The position numbers were made by a program, and so were the translations under genes. Positions 52,172 through 59,917 of a stretch of DNA of 64,000 nt are shown piece by piece; the first letter of the stretch is position 1, and each line of letters opens with the position of its first letter. The DNA comes from a virus. Location: positions 16,141-80,140 of IMG/VR virus record IMGVR_UViG_3300031703_000002. One strand, given 5' to 3'. The notes beneath the pieces were generated by a model. The model did no database searches. It saw only the letters and a list, made by a program, of their open reading frames with translations, and had not been told where the DNA came from.

Positions 52172-52190
52172 GTTTGTATAATAACTAAAT
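52172..52190 (+). promoter_or_regulatory. Probable promoter of small-gene operon
   Basis: GTTTGTATAATAAC follows the terminator directly and precedes the ATG at 52200; it resembles the early cores although the upstream block is not conserved. Confidence 0.4.
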
Positions 52191-52199
52191 TAACAAATC

Positions 52200-52532
52200 A
52201 TGAACAGAGAATCAATCATAGAAAGGCTATTAGATCAAGGTCACATAACAATTAAATGGGCTGATATCATTCTTAATAAGAAAGAGAGATGTATCGATAG
52301 AATTACAGAACTACATGAAGACGGTAATATAAATACAAATGAAGCTGTATTATTACTTAATGAGAATGTAATAGTTCCAATAATCACAATGCCAGATTTC
52401 TCATATCCACCACCAAACATGCCTTATATTCCATTTCCGCCAGGAACAGGAAATCCACCAAACATATGGTGTCAAACGACAACTGATGGTAGTGTACCAC
52501 CGTATAATTATCCAATTAATGAAAAAGAGTAA
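52200..52532 (+). CDS. Hypothetical protein with proline-rich C-terminus
   Basis: A 110-residue protein. Residues 1-60 are a helical domain (IIERLLDQGHITIKWADIILNKKER..., AVLLLNENV); residues 65-105 are Pro/Tyr/Phe-rich (FSYPPPNMPYIPFPPGTGNPP) and probably unstructured. It begins a run of overlapping small genes. Unknown function. Confidence 0.5.
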   Translation: MNRESIIERLLDQGHITIKWADIILNKKERCIDRITELHEDGNINTNEAVLLLNENVIVPIITMPDFSYPPPNMPYIPFPPGTGNPPNIWCQTTTDGSVPPYNYPINEKE

Positions 52533-52665
52533 AGATTCACGTGAAGATTATGATCCAGGAGATCGTAAACGTAAACTTCATCTAAAAAAGAAGAAGCAAC
52601 GATTAGACGATATCTATTTTAAAATTAATAGACTAGATGATCTTAACGAATTTGAAGATGAGTAA
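52519..52665 (+). CDS. Small basic protein, 48 aa
   Basis: Overlaps the end of the previous gene by 14 nt. Highly basic middle (DRKRKLHLKKKKQRLDD) and acidic end. Coupled translation is likely from the overlaps at both ends; may bind nucleic acid. Confidence 0.45.
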   Translation: MKKSKDSREDYDPGDRKRKLHLKKKKQRLDDIYFKINRLDDLNEFEDE

Positions 52666-52879
52666 TATGAAAGAAAACGATTTTATTTACAAGTATATTG
52701 AAAGCATTTTAGATGTACCAGGTGACATAGGTTCTGGTATCAATGGTTGTATACCAAAGACTGTATATAATAGAGCATGTAAGATCTTAGAAGCTAATGG
52801 AGCACCAAGACCACGTATAGTTCATGTAATAGAAGATCCAGAAGTAGAAACTACATATATCGTAGAAAATGGCGGATGA
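52658..52879 (+). CDS. Hypothetical protein, 73 aa
   Basis: ATG 52658 lies in an ATGAGTAA overlap with the previous gene; ATG 52667 is an alternative start. The body KYIESILDVPGDIGSGINGCIPKTVYNRACKILEANG is helical and unknown. Confidence 0.5.
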   Translation: MSNMKENDFIYKYIESILDVPGDIGSGINGCIPKTVYNRACKILEANGAPRPRIVHVIEDPEVETTYIVENGG

Positions 52880-52880
52880 T

Positions 52881-53006
52881 ATGATCTTTTGGGATGAAAT
52901 GTGGAATCAGTCATCACCAGATAAAAAAATACCCAAACCGGAATGTTGCGGAGATTGGGATGAATTAGGAATTTGTAATTGTAAAAAACATGAAGATAAA
53001 AACTAA
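52881..53006 (+). CDS. Small cysteine-rich protein, 41 aa
   Basis: MIFWDEMWNQSSPDKK..., then P-E-C-C-G-D-W-D-E-L-G-I-C-N-C-K-K: four cysteines in a C-C...C-x-C arrangement that could bind one zinc. Starts 1 nt after the previous stop and overlaps the next gene. Confidence 0.5.
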   Translation: MIFWDEMWNQSSPDKKIPKPECCGDWDELGICNCKKHEDKN

Positions 53007-53211
53007 AAACACAAAGTGGAATTTTAACTTTTCACTACCAACTATTTTATTTGCACTACCAACCGCAGTAATAGGACATCACATACATGGAAGTATTTTC
53101 TGGTCAATAATGGACTTTATATTTTGGCCATTTGTTTGGATCAAATGGTTCATATATCATGAAGTATCAATTAGTATAATTAAAGAAACTTTTAGTTGGT
53201 TCTTTGTATAA
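52990..53211 (+). CDS. Small membrane protein with two hydrophobic segments
   Basis: A 73-residue protein: basic N-terminus, then hydrophobic segments at about 15-30 and 33-55 (aromatic, many W and F) and an amphipathic end. It overlaps the preceding gene by 17 nt. Holin-like size, but no endolysin gene adjoins it, so I do not call it a holin. Confidence 0.5.
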   Translation: MKIKTKNTKWNFNFSLPTILFALPTAVIGHHIHGSIFWSIMDFIFWPFVWIKWFIYHEVSISIIKETFSWFFV

Positions 53212-53217
53212 GACTAT

Positions 53218-53427
53218 ATGCAACTAACGTACACTATATTAAACGAAGAATATTTAAATTGGTCATCTGAAAATGGTGACGGAAGAAATTCAACTGATTT
53301 GAGGTTTGGACAATACTTATGGTCAGTATACAATAACATGTCATCATTTGTTGATGTGTTTCATTTTGAATCATGCGAAAGAACATATTCATCTTTACTA
53401 AAAGACCTTTATAAACTAGAACAATAA
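53218..53427 (+). CDS. Hypothetical protein, 69 aa
   Basis: Starts 6 nt after the previous stop and shares its last base with the next ATG. Aromatic- and serine-rich, with no recognised motif. Confidence 0.45.
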   Translation: MQLTYTILNEEYLNWSSENGDGRNSTDLRFGQYLWSVYNNMSSFVDVFHFESCERTYSSLLKDLYKLEQ

Positions 53428-53759
53428 TGGGATTACTACAAAAAGTATCTTGGAAAACAAGAAAATGGAATTTACAAATAAATCTATTAGACATTTATTT
53501 GCACGATGGCGATGGGTGCTGGGGATTTAATCTTCTACAAATTAGAAAGAATTATATTGTTAGTTGCTTATTAGCATTTGAATGTAGATTACCAAACGGA
53601 ACAAACGTTAAGAGATTTACTGTAGATAATTTTGACATATTATTCTTAGGAAAACCTAGTAGAACATGGATGGAGAACATGAACGAATCTGAATTATGGG
53701 GATATAAGAAAACAAAAAGCGAAACAATACTATATAAAATCTTACATTTTATATTTTAA
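53427..53759 (+). CDS. Hypothetical protein, 110 aa
   Basis: The ATG overlaps the previous TAA. W- and L-rich with a beta-like middle (LLDIYLHDGDGCWGFNLLQIRKN...), ending in a short aromatic-hydrophobic tail (LYKILHFIF). Unknown. Confidence 0.45.
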   Translation: MGLLQKVSWKTRKWNLQINLLDIYLHDGDGCWGFNLLQIRKNYIVSCLLAFECRLPNGTNVKRFTVDNFDILFLGKPSRTWMENMNESELWGYKKTKSETILYKILHFIF

Positions 53760-53793
53760 CTTAAACAATTATAAACTAGACCATATAAACAAT

Positions 53794-54267
53794 ATGAAAT
53801 TAATACTAGTAGGAAAAGCAGCATCTGGAAAAGATTATTTAAAGCAGAAATTAGAAAAGAAAGGATTTACGGTCGGCGTAAGTCATACTAGTAGAAAGGC
53901 AAGGCCTAACGAAGTAGATGGTACCGATTATCATTTTGTAACTAAAGAACAATTTAAAGCAAAAATAGAAGCAAATGATTTTATTGAGTATATGGAATTC
54001 AATGGTTGGTTTTATGGTCAAACTGAAACCGATTTCAATGAAGCTGACGTAATGATCATGAGTAAAGATGGTTTAGATATGTTACCTGAAGAATACAGAG
54101 CTCAATGTGCAGTTATCTATTTAGATGTAGATAGAATGACTAGAATTGAAAGACTAAACTACAGAGCTGATGTAAACGATACGATACAAAGACGAATGCA
54201 AACTGACGAAGCACAATTTAAAGATTTCGAAGACTTCGACATTAGAATAAAAAACGGAGATTTTTAA
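53794..54267 (+). CDS. gmk: Guanylate kinase-like (d)GMP kinase
   Basis: A 157-residue protein, short for guanylate kinase (about 200) but with the diagnostic parts: P-loop GKAASGKD near 7-14, the GMP-binding block VSHTSRKARPNEVDGTDYHFVTKEQF near 29-54 and the lid/adenosine region R-I-E-R-L-N-Y-R-A near 112. It phosphorylates GMP/dGMP for the dGTP supply, a job done in T4 by the different dNMP kinase gp1. Confidence 0.8.
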   Translation: MKLILVGKAASGKDYLKQKLEKKGFTVGVSHTSRKARPNEVDGTDYHFVTKEQFKAKIEANDFIEYMEFNGWFYGQTETDFNEADVMIMSKDGLDMLPEEYRAQCAVIYLDVDRMTRIERLNYRADVNDTIQRRMQTDEAQFKDFEDFDIRIKNGDF

Positions 54268-54304
54268 CAAAGATAAATAATAAACAATAACAAATAAATT
54301 AACT

Positions 54305-54817
54305 ATGAGTACAAAATTAACAAAACGCCAATCAGAATTAGCAGTAGAAATAGATGCTATGCAAACTGAAGCTTCAGAAAAAAGATTCGACATTAAATTT
54401 GATAATGTAAAATCTATTAAAACTTTACAAGAACACCTTAACAAAGGATATACTTGGAAAACACAAAATGCTGCAGTAGTTGTATCATTATATGATCAAT
54501 TCAAATCACAAGCTAGAATGGTAACATCTGATGAAGATGCAATCGTTTCTTTAAGAGGACATGAATTGAATGCGCTTTATCAAGCATTACTTAATGTTGA
54601 AGGAACAGGAATTGAGAGCGCACGTAGATTTATCACAATGTTAACACAAGTTGGTGAATCAGTAGGTATAGCAATGCAAGAATTAAGCACAATGAATACT
54701 AAGCTTAATGAATTACATACTGAATTATCAGAAGTTGATGCTAAGTTAGATGCTATGACGAAAGTTGAGACAGTATCACCTGAGTTAGAAACAGAAACAA
54801 ATGAATCGAGCAAATAA
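54305..54817 (+). CDS. Hypothetical helical protein, 170 aa
   Basis: Almost entirely helical; residues 120-155 (LSTMNTKLNELHTELSEVDAKLDAM) form a coiled coil. No motif known to me. The last codons overlap the next gene by 17 nt. Confidence 0.5.
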   Translation: MSTKLTKRQSELAVEIDAMQTEASEKRFDIKFDNVKSIKTLQEHLNKGYTWKTQNAAVVVSLYDQFKSQARMVTSDEDAIVSLRGHELNALYQALLNVEGTGIESARRFITMLTQVGESVGIAMQELSTMNTKLNELHTELSEVDAKLDAMTKVETVSPELETETNESSK

Positions 54818-55337
54818 GAGCCAAAAACGTATTGAGTTTCTTGATCTCATATCAGAGTCAATAACACACAATGACATATTTGGTACAATTGATTATAAAC
54901 GCAAGAATGAGGATCAGATAAAGCAATTTATCTACCCTCATCTTGTCGAATCATTGACACAGTATGTAGTAGAAAACGATGGCAAAGAAAAACAGATCGC
55001 CAAAGAGTACGTTAAAAAGAATCTGAAATGGGAAGGTAATGTAAATACAACAGTACATCATATTTTATTTATGGGTACACAAAACCGACCTGATATGATT
55101 GTAGAAATGAATGGACTTAAGGTTGCCATTGAATTCAAAAGAGGACAATCAGGCAGCGATCTTAGATCTGGTGTTGGTCAATCTATGATATACTCTACAC
55201 ATTATGATTTTGTTCTATATCTTTTCGTAGACAATTCAGATGATAGTAGAATTAAAAACGCTCAAGGTGGAGTAAATGAAACTGAATTCGTTTCTCTGTT
55301 ATGGGATCAATATAACATTAAATTTATAGTAGCATAA
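54801..55337 (+). CDS. PD-(D/E)XK-like nuclease domain protein
   Basis: A 178-residue protein. NRPDMIVEMNGLKVAIEFKRGQSGSDL near 96-122 gives the D-x(n)-E-x-K catalytic signature on adjacent strands, followed by a helix with Q-S-M-I-Y-S-T and the strand FVLYLFVD, as in restriction-endonuclease-like folds. The N-terminal 90 residues are helical and could bind DNA. Possible roles: host DNA degradation or an anti-competitor nuclease. Fold inferred from motif and strand order. Confidence 0.55.
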   Translation: MNRANKSQKRIEFLDLISESITHNDIFGTIDYKRKNEDQIKQFIYPHLVESLTQYVVENDGKEKQIAKEYVKKNLKWEGNVNTTVHHILFMGTQNRPDMIVEMNGLKVAIEFKRGQSGSDLRSGVGQSMIYSTHYDFVLYLFVDNSDDSRIKNAQGGVNETEFVSLLWDQYNIKFIVA

Positions 55338-55340
55338 TAT

Positions 55341-55856
55341 ATGAAAATATTTGTAACATCTAACATGCAATTGGGAAGACCATCTGCCATTAAAAAATAT
55401 AAAAGACCATATACAAATGTCGATGAAATGACAGATGATCTTATTTTAAAATGGAATACAGTTGTAAAACAAGAAGATACAGTATATCATCTTGGTAATT
55501 TTGCACATGATCCAAAAACTACACAAGATTGCATTACAAGATTAAATGGTAATATCAAATTCATAGAAGGTGATTTCGATTCAGCAATTGCATTACTAGA
55601 CGAAAAGAAAATGTTATCGCCTAGATGTTCAATTATTAATCGTGTAAATTTCATCAGTGATATCAATTGTGCATTTTCATATTGGCCTATGGCTGCTTGG
55701 CCCAAAAAGTCTAGTAAATCATGGTCTATTATAGGATATCCTGACAAAAAGCACAAATCAAATCCAAAGACAAGAATTATTAATGTTTCCACTGACTTAT
55801 GGGGAAATGTTCCACAAGAACTCGAAAAACTAATAGGTATATTTTCTGATTTTTAA
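55341..55856 (+). CDS. Calcineurin-like phosphoesterase homologue lacking metal ligands
   Basis: A 171-residue protein with the frame of small phage metallophosphoesterases: RPYTNVDEMTDDLILKWNTVVKQEDTVYHLGNFA then RLNGNIKFIEGDFDS. Each metal-site motif is changed. The usual S-D-T-H-F-G-H is SNMQLGR; H-L-G-D-F is HLGNF; G-N-H-D is GDFD; the final G-H-x-H is missing (IGYPDKKH). It is therefore probably a catalytically dead relative kept for binding. Not a sequencing artefact, since the frame is intact and all sites are altered. Confidence 0.65.
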   Translation: MKIFVTSNMQLGRPSAIKKYKRPYTNVDEMTDDLILKWNTVVKQEDTVYHLGNFAHDPKTTQDCITRLNGNIKFIEGDFDSAIALLDEKKMLSPRCSIINRVNFISDINCAFSYWPMAAWPKKSSKSWSIIGYPDKKHKSNPKTRIINVSTDLWGNVPQELEKLIGIFSDF

Positions 55857-55874
55857 TATTAAACAAGTTACTCT

Positions 55875-56240
55875 ATGCAAATAAATTTAAACCCAGCCGA
55901 AGAACAGGTAATCAAAGATGCACTAAGTTCATATTCTGAAGAGCTGGTAGGTCGTGGGGAGCAATACAACACAATCGTTAATATTCTTAATAAGATTAAT
56001 CAGTCAGGTTTAGTGCAGCTCCAGAGGACTCCAAATGTGTTCCTGTACAAAGAATATTTGTTCTCTTTTAAAGAAGGTGGTTGGAATACAGTATGGGCTA
56101 AAACCAGACGAGGCGCTATAAAAACTGCAATCGAAAAGTTTGAAGATGTTGAAGATCTAAATCCACAAATAGATTCATTACAAATAGCAACCAAAGAATC
56201 TATGATTTCGGCGAATTCTTTATTTCACGAATCACATTGA
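55875..56240 (+). CDS. Hypothetical protein, 121 aa
   Basis: The N-terminal half is helical (EEQVIKDALSSYSEELVGRGEQYNTIVNIL); the middle has a strand-rich F-K-E-G-G-W-N-T-V-W-A-K-T-R-R-G-A-I element. Unknown function. Its TGA overlaps the TTG start of the next gene. Confidence 0.5.
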   Translation: MQINLNPAEEQVIKDALSSYSEELVGRGEQYNTIVNILNKINQSGLVQLQRTPNVFLYKEYLFSFKEGGWNTVWAKTRRGAIKTAIEKFEDVEDLNPQIDSLQIATKESMISANSLFHESH

Positions 56241-56494
56241 AAGATTGGTACGTCTATATAGTTAAATGTTCAGATGGTTCTTTATATACAGGAATCACAG
56301 TCGACAAAATTCGTAGAGTAATAGAACATAACGAATCTAATAAAGGCGCAAAGTATACCAGATCAAGACGACCAGTAACTTTAGTATATTCTGAAACATT
56401 GTCAGATAGATCAACCGCATCAAAACGAGAAAGCATTATCAAAAAACTAAATAGAACAAACAAATTAAAATTAATATCCTCCAATAATGAGTAA
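56237..56494 (+). CDS. GIY-YIG nuclease (YhbQ/UPF0213-like)
   Basis: An 85-residue single-domain GIY-YIG protein with a TTG start (TTG AAA GAT TGG) overlapping the previous stop. WYVYIVKCSDGSLYTGITVD (Y-V-Y...Y-T-G) is the motif; R-R-V-I-E-H-N, KGAKYTRSRRPVTLVYSE and SKRESIIKKLNR complete the family, including the catalytic Arg and Glu. Stand-alone members cleave DNA or damaged substrates. No DNA-recognition domain is attached, so it is not a typical homing enzyme. Confidence 0.8.
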   Translation: MKDWYVYIVKCSDGSLYTGITVDKIRRVIEHNESNKGAKYTRSRRPVTLVYSETLSDRSTASKRESIIKKLNRTNKLKLISSNNE

Positions 56495-56660
56495 ATTTAA
56501 AATAGGCGACAAAGCCACAAAAGAAAAAGGATATAAATTTCCATGTACAATAGTATCTGTATTTAAAACGAAAGAAGGTAACGTTAGATTAGTTGCAGAA
56601 ATGGACGAATATGGATTATTACATATATTTAACGAAAACCAATTAACTTTAAACAATTAA
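56487..56660 (+). CDS. Small SH3-like-barrel protein, 57 aa
   Basis: MSKFKIGDKATKEKGYKFPCTIVSVFKTKEGNVRLVAEM...GLLHIFNENQL is the compact strand pattern (K-x-G-D-x-V...G-x-V-x-S-V-F...R-x-V-x-E...L-x-I-F-N-E-x-Q-L) of widespread phage SH3-like barrels. Starts within the last codons of the GIY-YIG gene. Function unknown, possibly nucleic acid or protein binding. Confidence 0.55.
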   Translation: MSKFKIGDKATKEKGYKFPCTIVSVFKTKEGNVRLVAEMDEYGLLHIFNENQLTLNN

Positions 56661-56663
56661 ATC

Positions 56664-57260
56664 ATGGCAACTAGCAACACAGTAAAAAAAGCAGTATTAG
56701 AATTTAAAATTCTGAAAAAGACAGTAGAAGATGCACTAATTATACCTTTTGAAAAAGAGATACTTGCATTAGTAAATAAGTTTGGTGAAAGTGGACAGAG
56801 CGGTGGTTCTGCGCCATACACAGCTCGCGCAATTTCAGATGCTGTTAAGAAATTATGTTTACAAGAACCTCTTTGTGATATCACATGTATTGATTCAGAA
56901 TGGCGTGAAGTATCAGACCATGTCGGTACTAAAACATCAATGTACCAAAATAAAAGATTATCATCTATATTTAAAGACGGTAAAAATGGAGCTCCTTATT
57001 ATTTAGATGCAATTATATTTAGAGGAGACAATGGCAGCACTTTCACAAGTAATTCTGTTAAATTAAAAGACGGAAGCGTACTTGCAAGTAGACAGTTTAT
57101 TAAATTACCTTTCAAACCTAAGACGTTTTTTGTAGATGTTATTGAAACAGAATGGGCAGATCAAGAAGAAACCGTTGAGAAACCAGGAGGTGGCTGGTGG
57201 ACCTCAGTTATTAAAGACGAAAGTCAATTAGAAGAGGTATTTGATTACTACCAAAGATAA
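56664..57260 (+). CDS. Conserved phage hypothetical protein, 198 aa
   Basis: Residues 40-85 (FGESGQSGGSAPYTARAISDAVKKLCLQEPLCDITC...E-W) match a block that I remember from many phage proteins of unknown function ('SGGSAPY...A..VKKL....P..P.TG.DDEW'). A C-terminal strand-rich region follows, with W-W near 180. Ends the small-gene operon; a structured RNA follows. Confidence 0.5.
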   Translation: MATSNTVKKAVLEFKILKKTVEDALIIPFEKEILALVNKFGESGQSGGSAPYTARAISDAVKKLCLQEPLCDITCIDSEWREVSDHVGTKTSMYQNKRLSSIFKDGKNGAPYYLDAIIFRGDNGSTFTSNSVKLKDGSVLASRQFIKLPFKPKTFFVDVIETEWADQEETVEKPGGGWWTSVIKDESQLEEVFDYYQR

Positions 57261-57276
57261 AGAATATTTAAATTAG

Positions 57277-57383
57277 TATTGCCTTGCGAGAGCTATAGTG
57301 AAAAAGAGTAATATGATAAGCAGAACCAAACATTATCATAGAAGTACCAACCATAGAGTTTGGGTGCCGGTTGGAAGGCAATA
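57277..57383 (+). ncRNA. Candidate structured RNA (three-stem junction)
   Basis: TATTGCCTT (57277-57285) pairs with AAGGCAATA (57375-57383) and closes about 90 nt. Inside, TATGATAA (57312-57319) pairs with TTATCATA (57333-57340) and CCAACC (57347-57352) with GGTTGG (57369-57374), the last stacking directly on the closing stem. The left part (57286-57311) has CTATAG, which could pair with ATAG in the CCAACC/GGTTGG loop as a pseudoknot. No open frame of note covers it. It lies just upstream of the RNA ligase promoter, so it is either the 3' end of the previous unit or an independent small RNA. Confidence 0.6.
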
Positions 57384-57404
57384 TTAGTTTATTATAAAAG
57401 TTTT

Positions 57405-57465
57405 TTGAAAATAAGTACTCAAAAGTTTTTTTATGTCAATATAAATGTTTATATTAGCATTATAC
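57405..57465 (+). promoter_or_regulatory. Early promoter module of RNA ligase
   Basis: TTGAAAATAAGTACTC, then AAAGTTTTTTTAT, TCAATA and the core GTTTATATTAGCATTATAC. Nearly identical to the module at 60043-60101. Confidence 0.7.
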
Positions 57466-57477
57466 TTAAAAATACAT

Positions 57478-58473
57478 ATGGTACTATTAGAAGAATATTA
57501 CGAACAAGGTTGGTTAATCAAACAAACCCATCCAACACTTCCATTAACTATTTGGAATTATTCTCAAGCCACTCAGTTTGAGAAAAAATGGGATAGTATC
57601 ACTTTACATTGCAGAGGATTGGTCACAGATAATGAAGGTAACATAGTTGCTAGACCATTTCAAAAGTTTTTTAATATTGAAGAAGCACAACATACACCAA
57701 CTAAAGAATTTGATGTCTATGAAAAGATGGATGGATCTTTAGGTATTGCATTCTATTATGATGGACAATGGGTATTTGCATCTAGAGGATCATTCGCTTC
57801 TGATCAAGCAATTAAAGGTGCTGAAATGTTTAAAGAGAAGTTTCAAGAATCTCATTTTGATAAAGGTTCAACTTATATGTTTGAAATCATTTATCCTGCA
57901 AATAGAATCGTAGTAGATTATATTGGTGAAGATAGATTGGTTCTATTAGGTAGAATCGGAACTATTTCTGGTGAAGAGTATTCATTAGATACTTTCAGAG
58001 AAAATGGATATGATGTCGTTAAAAAATATCATACTATTAAAAACTATGAACATTTAAAAACATTGAACTGGGAAAATAAAGAAGGATTTGTGGTTAAGTT
58101 TGGAAATGGCGATAGATGTAAAATCAAATTTGAGGATTATCTTAGGTTACATAAAATAATGACTGAAATCTCTACAAAATCGGTATGGGAATGTTTAAGT
58201 AAGGGTGATGATATTTACGAAATGTTGAAAGATGTGCCGGATGAGTTCTTTAAGGGGGTTGATGTGTATATTAACGAACTAAAATCCGAATACCGTTTGA
58301 TAGAAGAACTAACAATTGCAAGATTCAATATTAACAAAAATCTTAATAGAAAGGAATTTGCAGAATCGGTACAATGGAATAAGTATTCAGCTGTATTATT
58401 TAAAATGTTGGATAACAAAGATTATTCAGATACCATTTGGAGACTTATTAAACCAGAATATAAAAGATTATAA
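57478..58473 (+). CDS. rnlA: RNA ligase (T4 Rnl1-like)
   Basis: Start set at ATG 57478, because an upstream in-frame ATG lies inside the promoter core; 331 residues (T4 Rnl1 374). Nucleotidyltransferase motifs: YEKMDGSLG near 82 with adenylated Lys, FASRGSF near 103 (motif Ia-like), TYMFEIIYP near 135 (motif III), KEGFVVKF near 202 (IV) and KIKFEDYLRLHK near 214 (V). It seals RNA 5'-P/3'-OH ends; in T4 it repairs tRNAs cut by host anticodon nucleases with Pnkp. A P-loop kinase follows at 60700. Confidence 0.88.
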   Translation: MVLLEEYYEQGWLIKQTHPTLPLTIWNYSQATQFEKKWDSITLHCRGLVTDNEGNIVARPFQKFFNIEEAQHTPTKEFDVYEKMDGSLGIAFYYDGQWVFASRGSFASDQAIKGAEMFKEKFQESHFDKGSTYMFEIIYPANRIVVDYIGEDRLVLLGRIGTISGEEYSLDTFRENGYDVVKKYHTIKNYEHLKTLNWENKEGFVVKFGNGDRCKIKFEDYLRLHKIMTEISTKSVWECLSKGDDIYEMLKDVPDEFFKGVDVYINELKSEYRLIEELTIARFNINKNLNRKEFAESVQWNKYSAVLFKMLDNKDYSDTIWRLIKPEYKRL

Positions 58474-58476
58474 ATT

Positions 58477-58605
58477 ATGGAACAACTAGTAAAATATTTA
58501 GTAAGACCGCATGATTGCCATATATGGGAATTAGATGAAAGTAATAACCGATATCGTTCATGGTCAACACGAATGTGGTATAAAATAGATAAACGACACA
58601 AATAA
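58477..58605 (+). CDS. Small hypothetical protein, 42 aa
   Basis: Starts 3 nt after the ligase stop. MEQLVKYLVRPHDCHIWELDESNNRYRSWSTRMWYKIDKRHK; W/R/H-rich. The WELDE...YRSWS part resembles one half of a small beta hairpin. Function unknown. Confidence 0.45.
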   Translation: MEQLVKYLVRPHDCHIWELDESNNRYRSWSTRMWYKIDKRHK

Positions 58606-58607
58606 TT

Positions 58608-58781
58608 ATGATGATTTTTAAAACCGACAATGACAAATTAATTGCAACACAAGCCCAGCTTGAATTAATAGACAATATCAAAGGACAAGTGCTAGAATTA
58701 GAATCTATGTCCTCAGATGGATTTGACCTGGCATTAGATATAATATCATTATTGAAGAATATAAAACCTACAATAAAATAA
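58608..58781 (+). CDS. Small hypothetical protein, 57 aa
   Basis: Begins ATG ATG 2 nt after the previous stop. Helical (AQLELIDNIKGQVLELESMSS, FDLALDIISLLKNI). The next gene starts 1 nt after its stop, supporting an operon of small genes. Confidence 0.45.
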   Translation: MMIFKTDNDKLIATQAQLELIDNIKGQVLELESMSSDGFDLALDIISLLKNIKPTIK

Positions 58782-58782
58782 T

Positions 58783-59016
58783 ATGCAACATACTAAAGAA
58801 CTAACGATCAATGAGTTAATTACAAACCTTAAAAAAGATTGGAAGCCAAAGACCGAAGTCAAAACAGGATATGGATATCACGGGAGTATTAAAGGTGATG
58901 AGATTGAATATACAATGTACTTTGATGAATTTAGATATGAATGGACTACTAAAGATAGAGCATTTCAAGGTCTAATGTTCAAACACGTAAACGAATTTTT
59001 AAATTTAAGAAATTAA
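58783..59016 (+). CDS. Hypothetical protein, 77 aa
   Basis: Charged and aromatic, with a strand-rich middle (YGYHGSIKGDEIEYTMYFDEFRYEW) and terminal helix. Not recognised. Tight spacing to both neighbours. Confidence 0.45.
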   Translation: MQHTKELTINELITNLKKDWKPKTEVKTGYGYHGSIKGDEIEYTMYFDEFRYEWTTKDRAFQGLMFKHVNEFLNLRN

Positions 59017-59020
59017 ACAA

Positions 59021-59326
59021 ATGATAACACTTGAAGATATATTAGATGAGATGGATGATAATACCCTATCAATGATAAGAGTCATGATGTTAGAGATCAG
59101 AAATCGTATTGATGAGCCTGTTGAAATAAACGAATCGACGGTTAAGAGTTTATATCTTAACTTATTGACAGCGAATTATGATACCATAATGATGTATCAT
59201 GGAGAATCGTTTACAACAGCTATTATGGAATTATATGCTGATTGTGAATTATATGAAAAATGTACAAAGATCAAAGCTGGAATAAAAAACGTAAATGATC
59301 TAATTTATAAAACCACAAAATCATGA
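59021..59326 (+). CDS. Hypothetical helical protein, 101 aa
   Basis: All-helical; starts 4 nt after the previous stop and overlaps the next gene by 4 nt. It contains M-M-L-E-I-R-N-R-I and C-E-L-Y-E-K-C-T-K. Unknown. Confidence 0.45.
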   Translation: MITLEDILDEMDDNTLSMIRVMMLEIRNRIDEPVEINESTVKSLYLNLLTANYDTIMMYHGESFTTAIMELYADCELYEKCTKIKAGIKNVNDLIYKTTKS

Positions 59327-59661
59327 CAAAACCAGAACAATGGGTAGTAGTTAAAATAGAAAACCCAAAAGCAACAGATCCATTTTTAAAAACGATCCAT
59401 AAGGTATTTGCATCATGGGCCGGTGGTTATTTAGACGGTGACGCATGGAAGATGAACAGTGGAATTGAGAGAATCATGGAAGATGAATCTACAGTAAAAT
59501 TCTATGGATATTCAGGTAGTTGTTATGAATGCCGAAAAGGATCATATGGTACAGGAACTAGTTTTCCAACTGCGGTTCTAGAGAATTATATTAATAAAGC
59601 AAAGGAACTCGGTGGAACTATGACAATCTTACCAGAAGATACAAATTGGATGGAATTATAA
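59323..59661 (+). CDS. Hypothetical protein, 112 aa
   Basis: ATG in a 4-nt overlap with the previous stop. The sequence EQWVVVKIENPKATDPFLKTIHKVFASWAGGYLDGDAWKMNSGIERI..., followed by Y-S-G-S-C-Y-E-C-R-K-G-S-Y-G, recalls a family of small phage proteins of unknown function. Alpha/beta, with a possible C-x-x-C site near 69-72. Confidence 0.5.
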   Translation: MTKPEQWVVVKIENPKATDPFLKTIHKVFASWAGGYLDGDAWKMNSGIERIMEDESTVKFYGYSGSCYECRKGSYGTGTSFPTAVLENYINKAKELGGTMTILPEDTNWMEL

Positions 59662-59672
59662 AATAAAATAAT

Positions 59673-59906
59673 ATGGTATTTAGAACTGGAAAATACGCTG
59701 GAATGACAGCATCTCATGTTAACAAAGTCGCACCATGGTATATTAAGTGGGTTCGTGAAAATAGACCTGAAATGTTAAAGGATCATACTAGTAAGAAGAG
59801 AATGGAACCCCAAGTAAAAAAGGTAGTTGAAAGAGTTGAACCTCCTGAAGATGATGGGTCTTATAAGATACAGCCAAACTTAGATTTCGGATCTGAGTGG
59901 AAATAG
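59673..59906 (+). CDS. DUF3820-like small protein
   Basis: A 77-residue protein. FRTGKYAGMTASHVNKVAPWYIKWVRENRPEML matches the 'F-G-K-Y-x-G-x-x-x-x-x-V...P-x-Y-x-x-W' pattern of DUF3820 and of exodeoxyribonuclease X C-termini. The tail is charged and flexible. It may bind DNA ends as an add-on; unproven. Confidence 0.5.
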   Translation: MVFRTGKYAGMTASHVNKVAPWYIKWVRENRPEMLKDHTSKKRMEPQVKKVVERVEPPEDDGSYKIQPNLDFGSEWK

Positions 59907-59917
59907 TCTTACATATA

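Noticed and set aside
52990-53211. Holin
   Set aside because: Size and two hydrophobic segments fit, but no endolysin or spanin genes are nearby and nothing else supports lysis.
57445-57477. Earlier ATG for RNA ligase (57445)
   Set aside because: It lies within the promoter core (GTTTATATTAGC); ATG 57478 gives the normal start.
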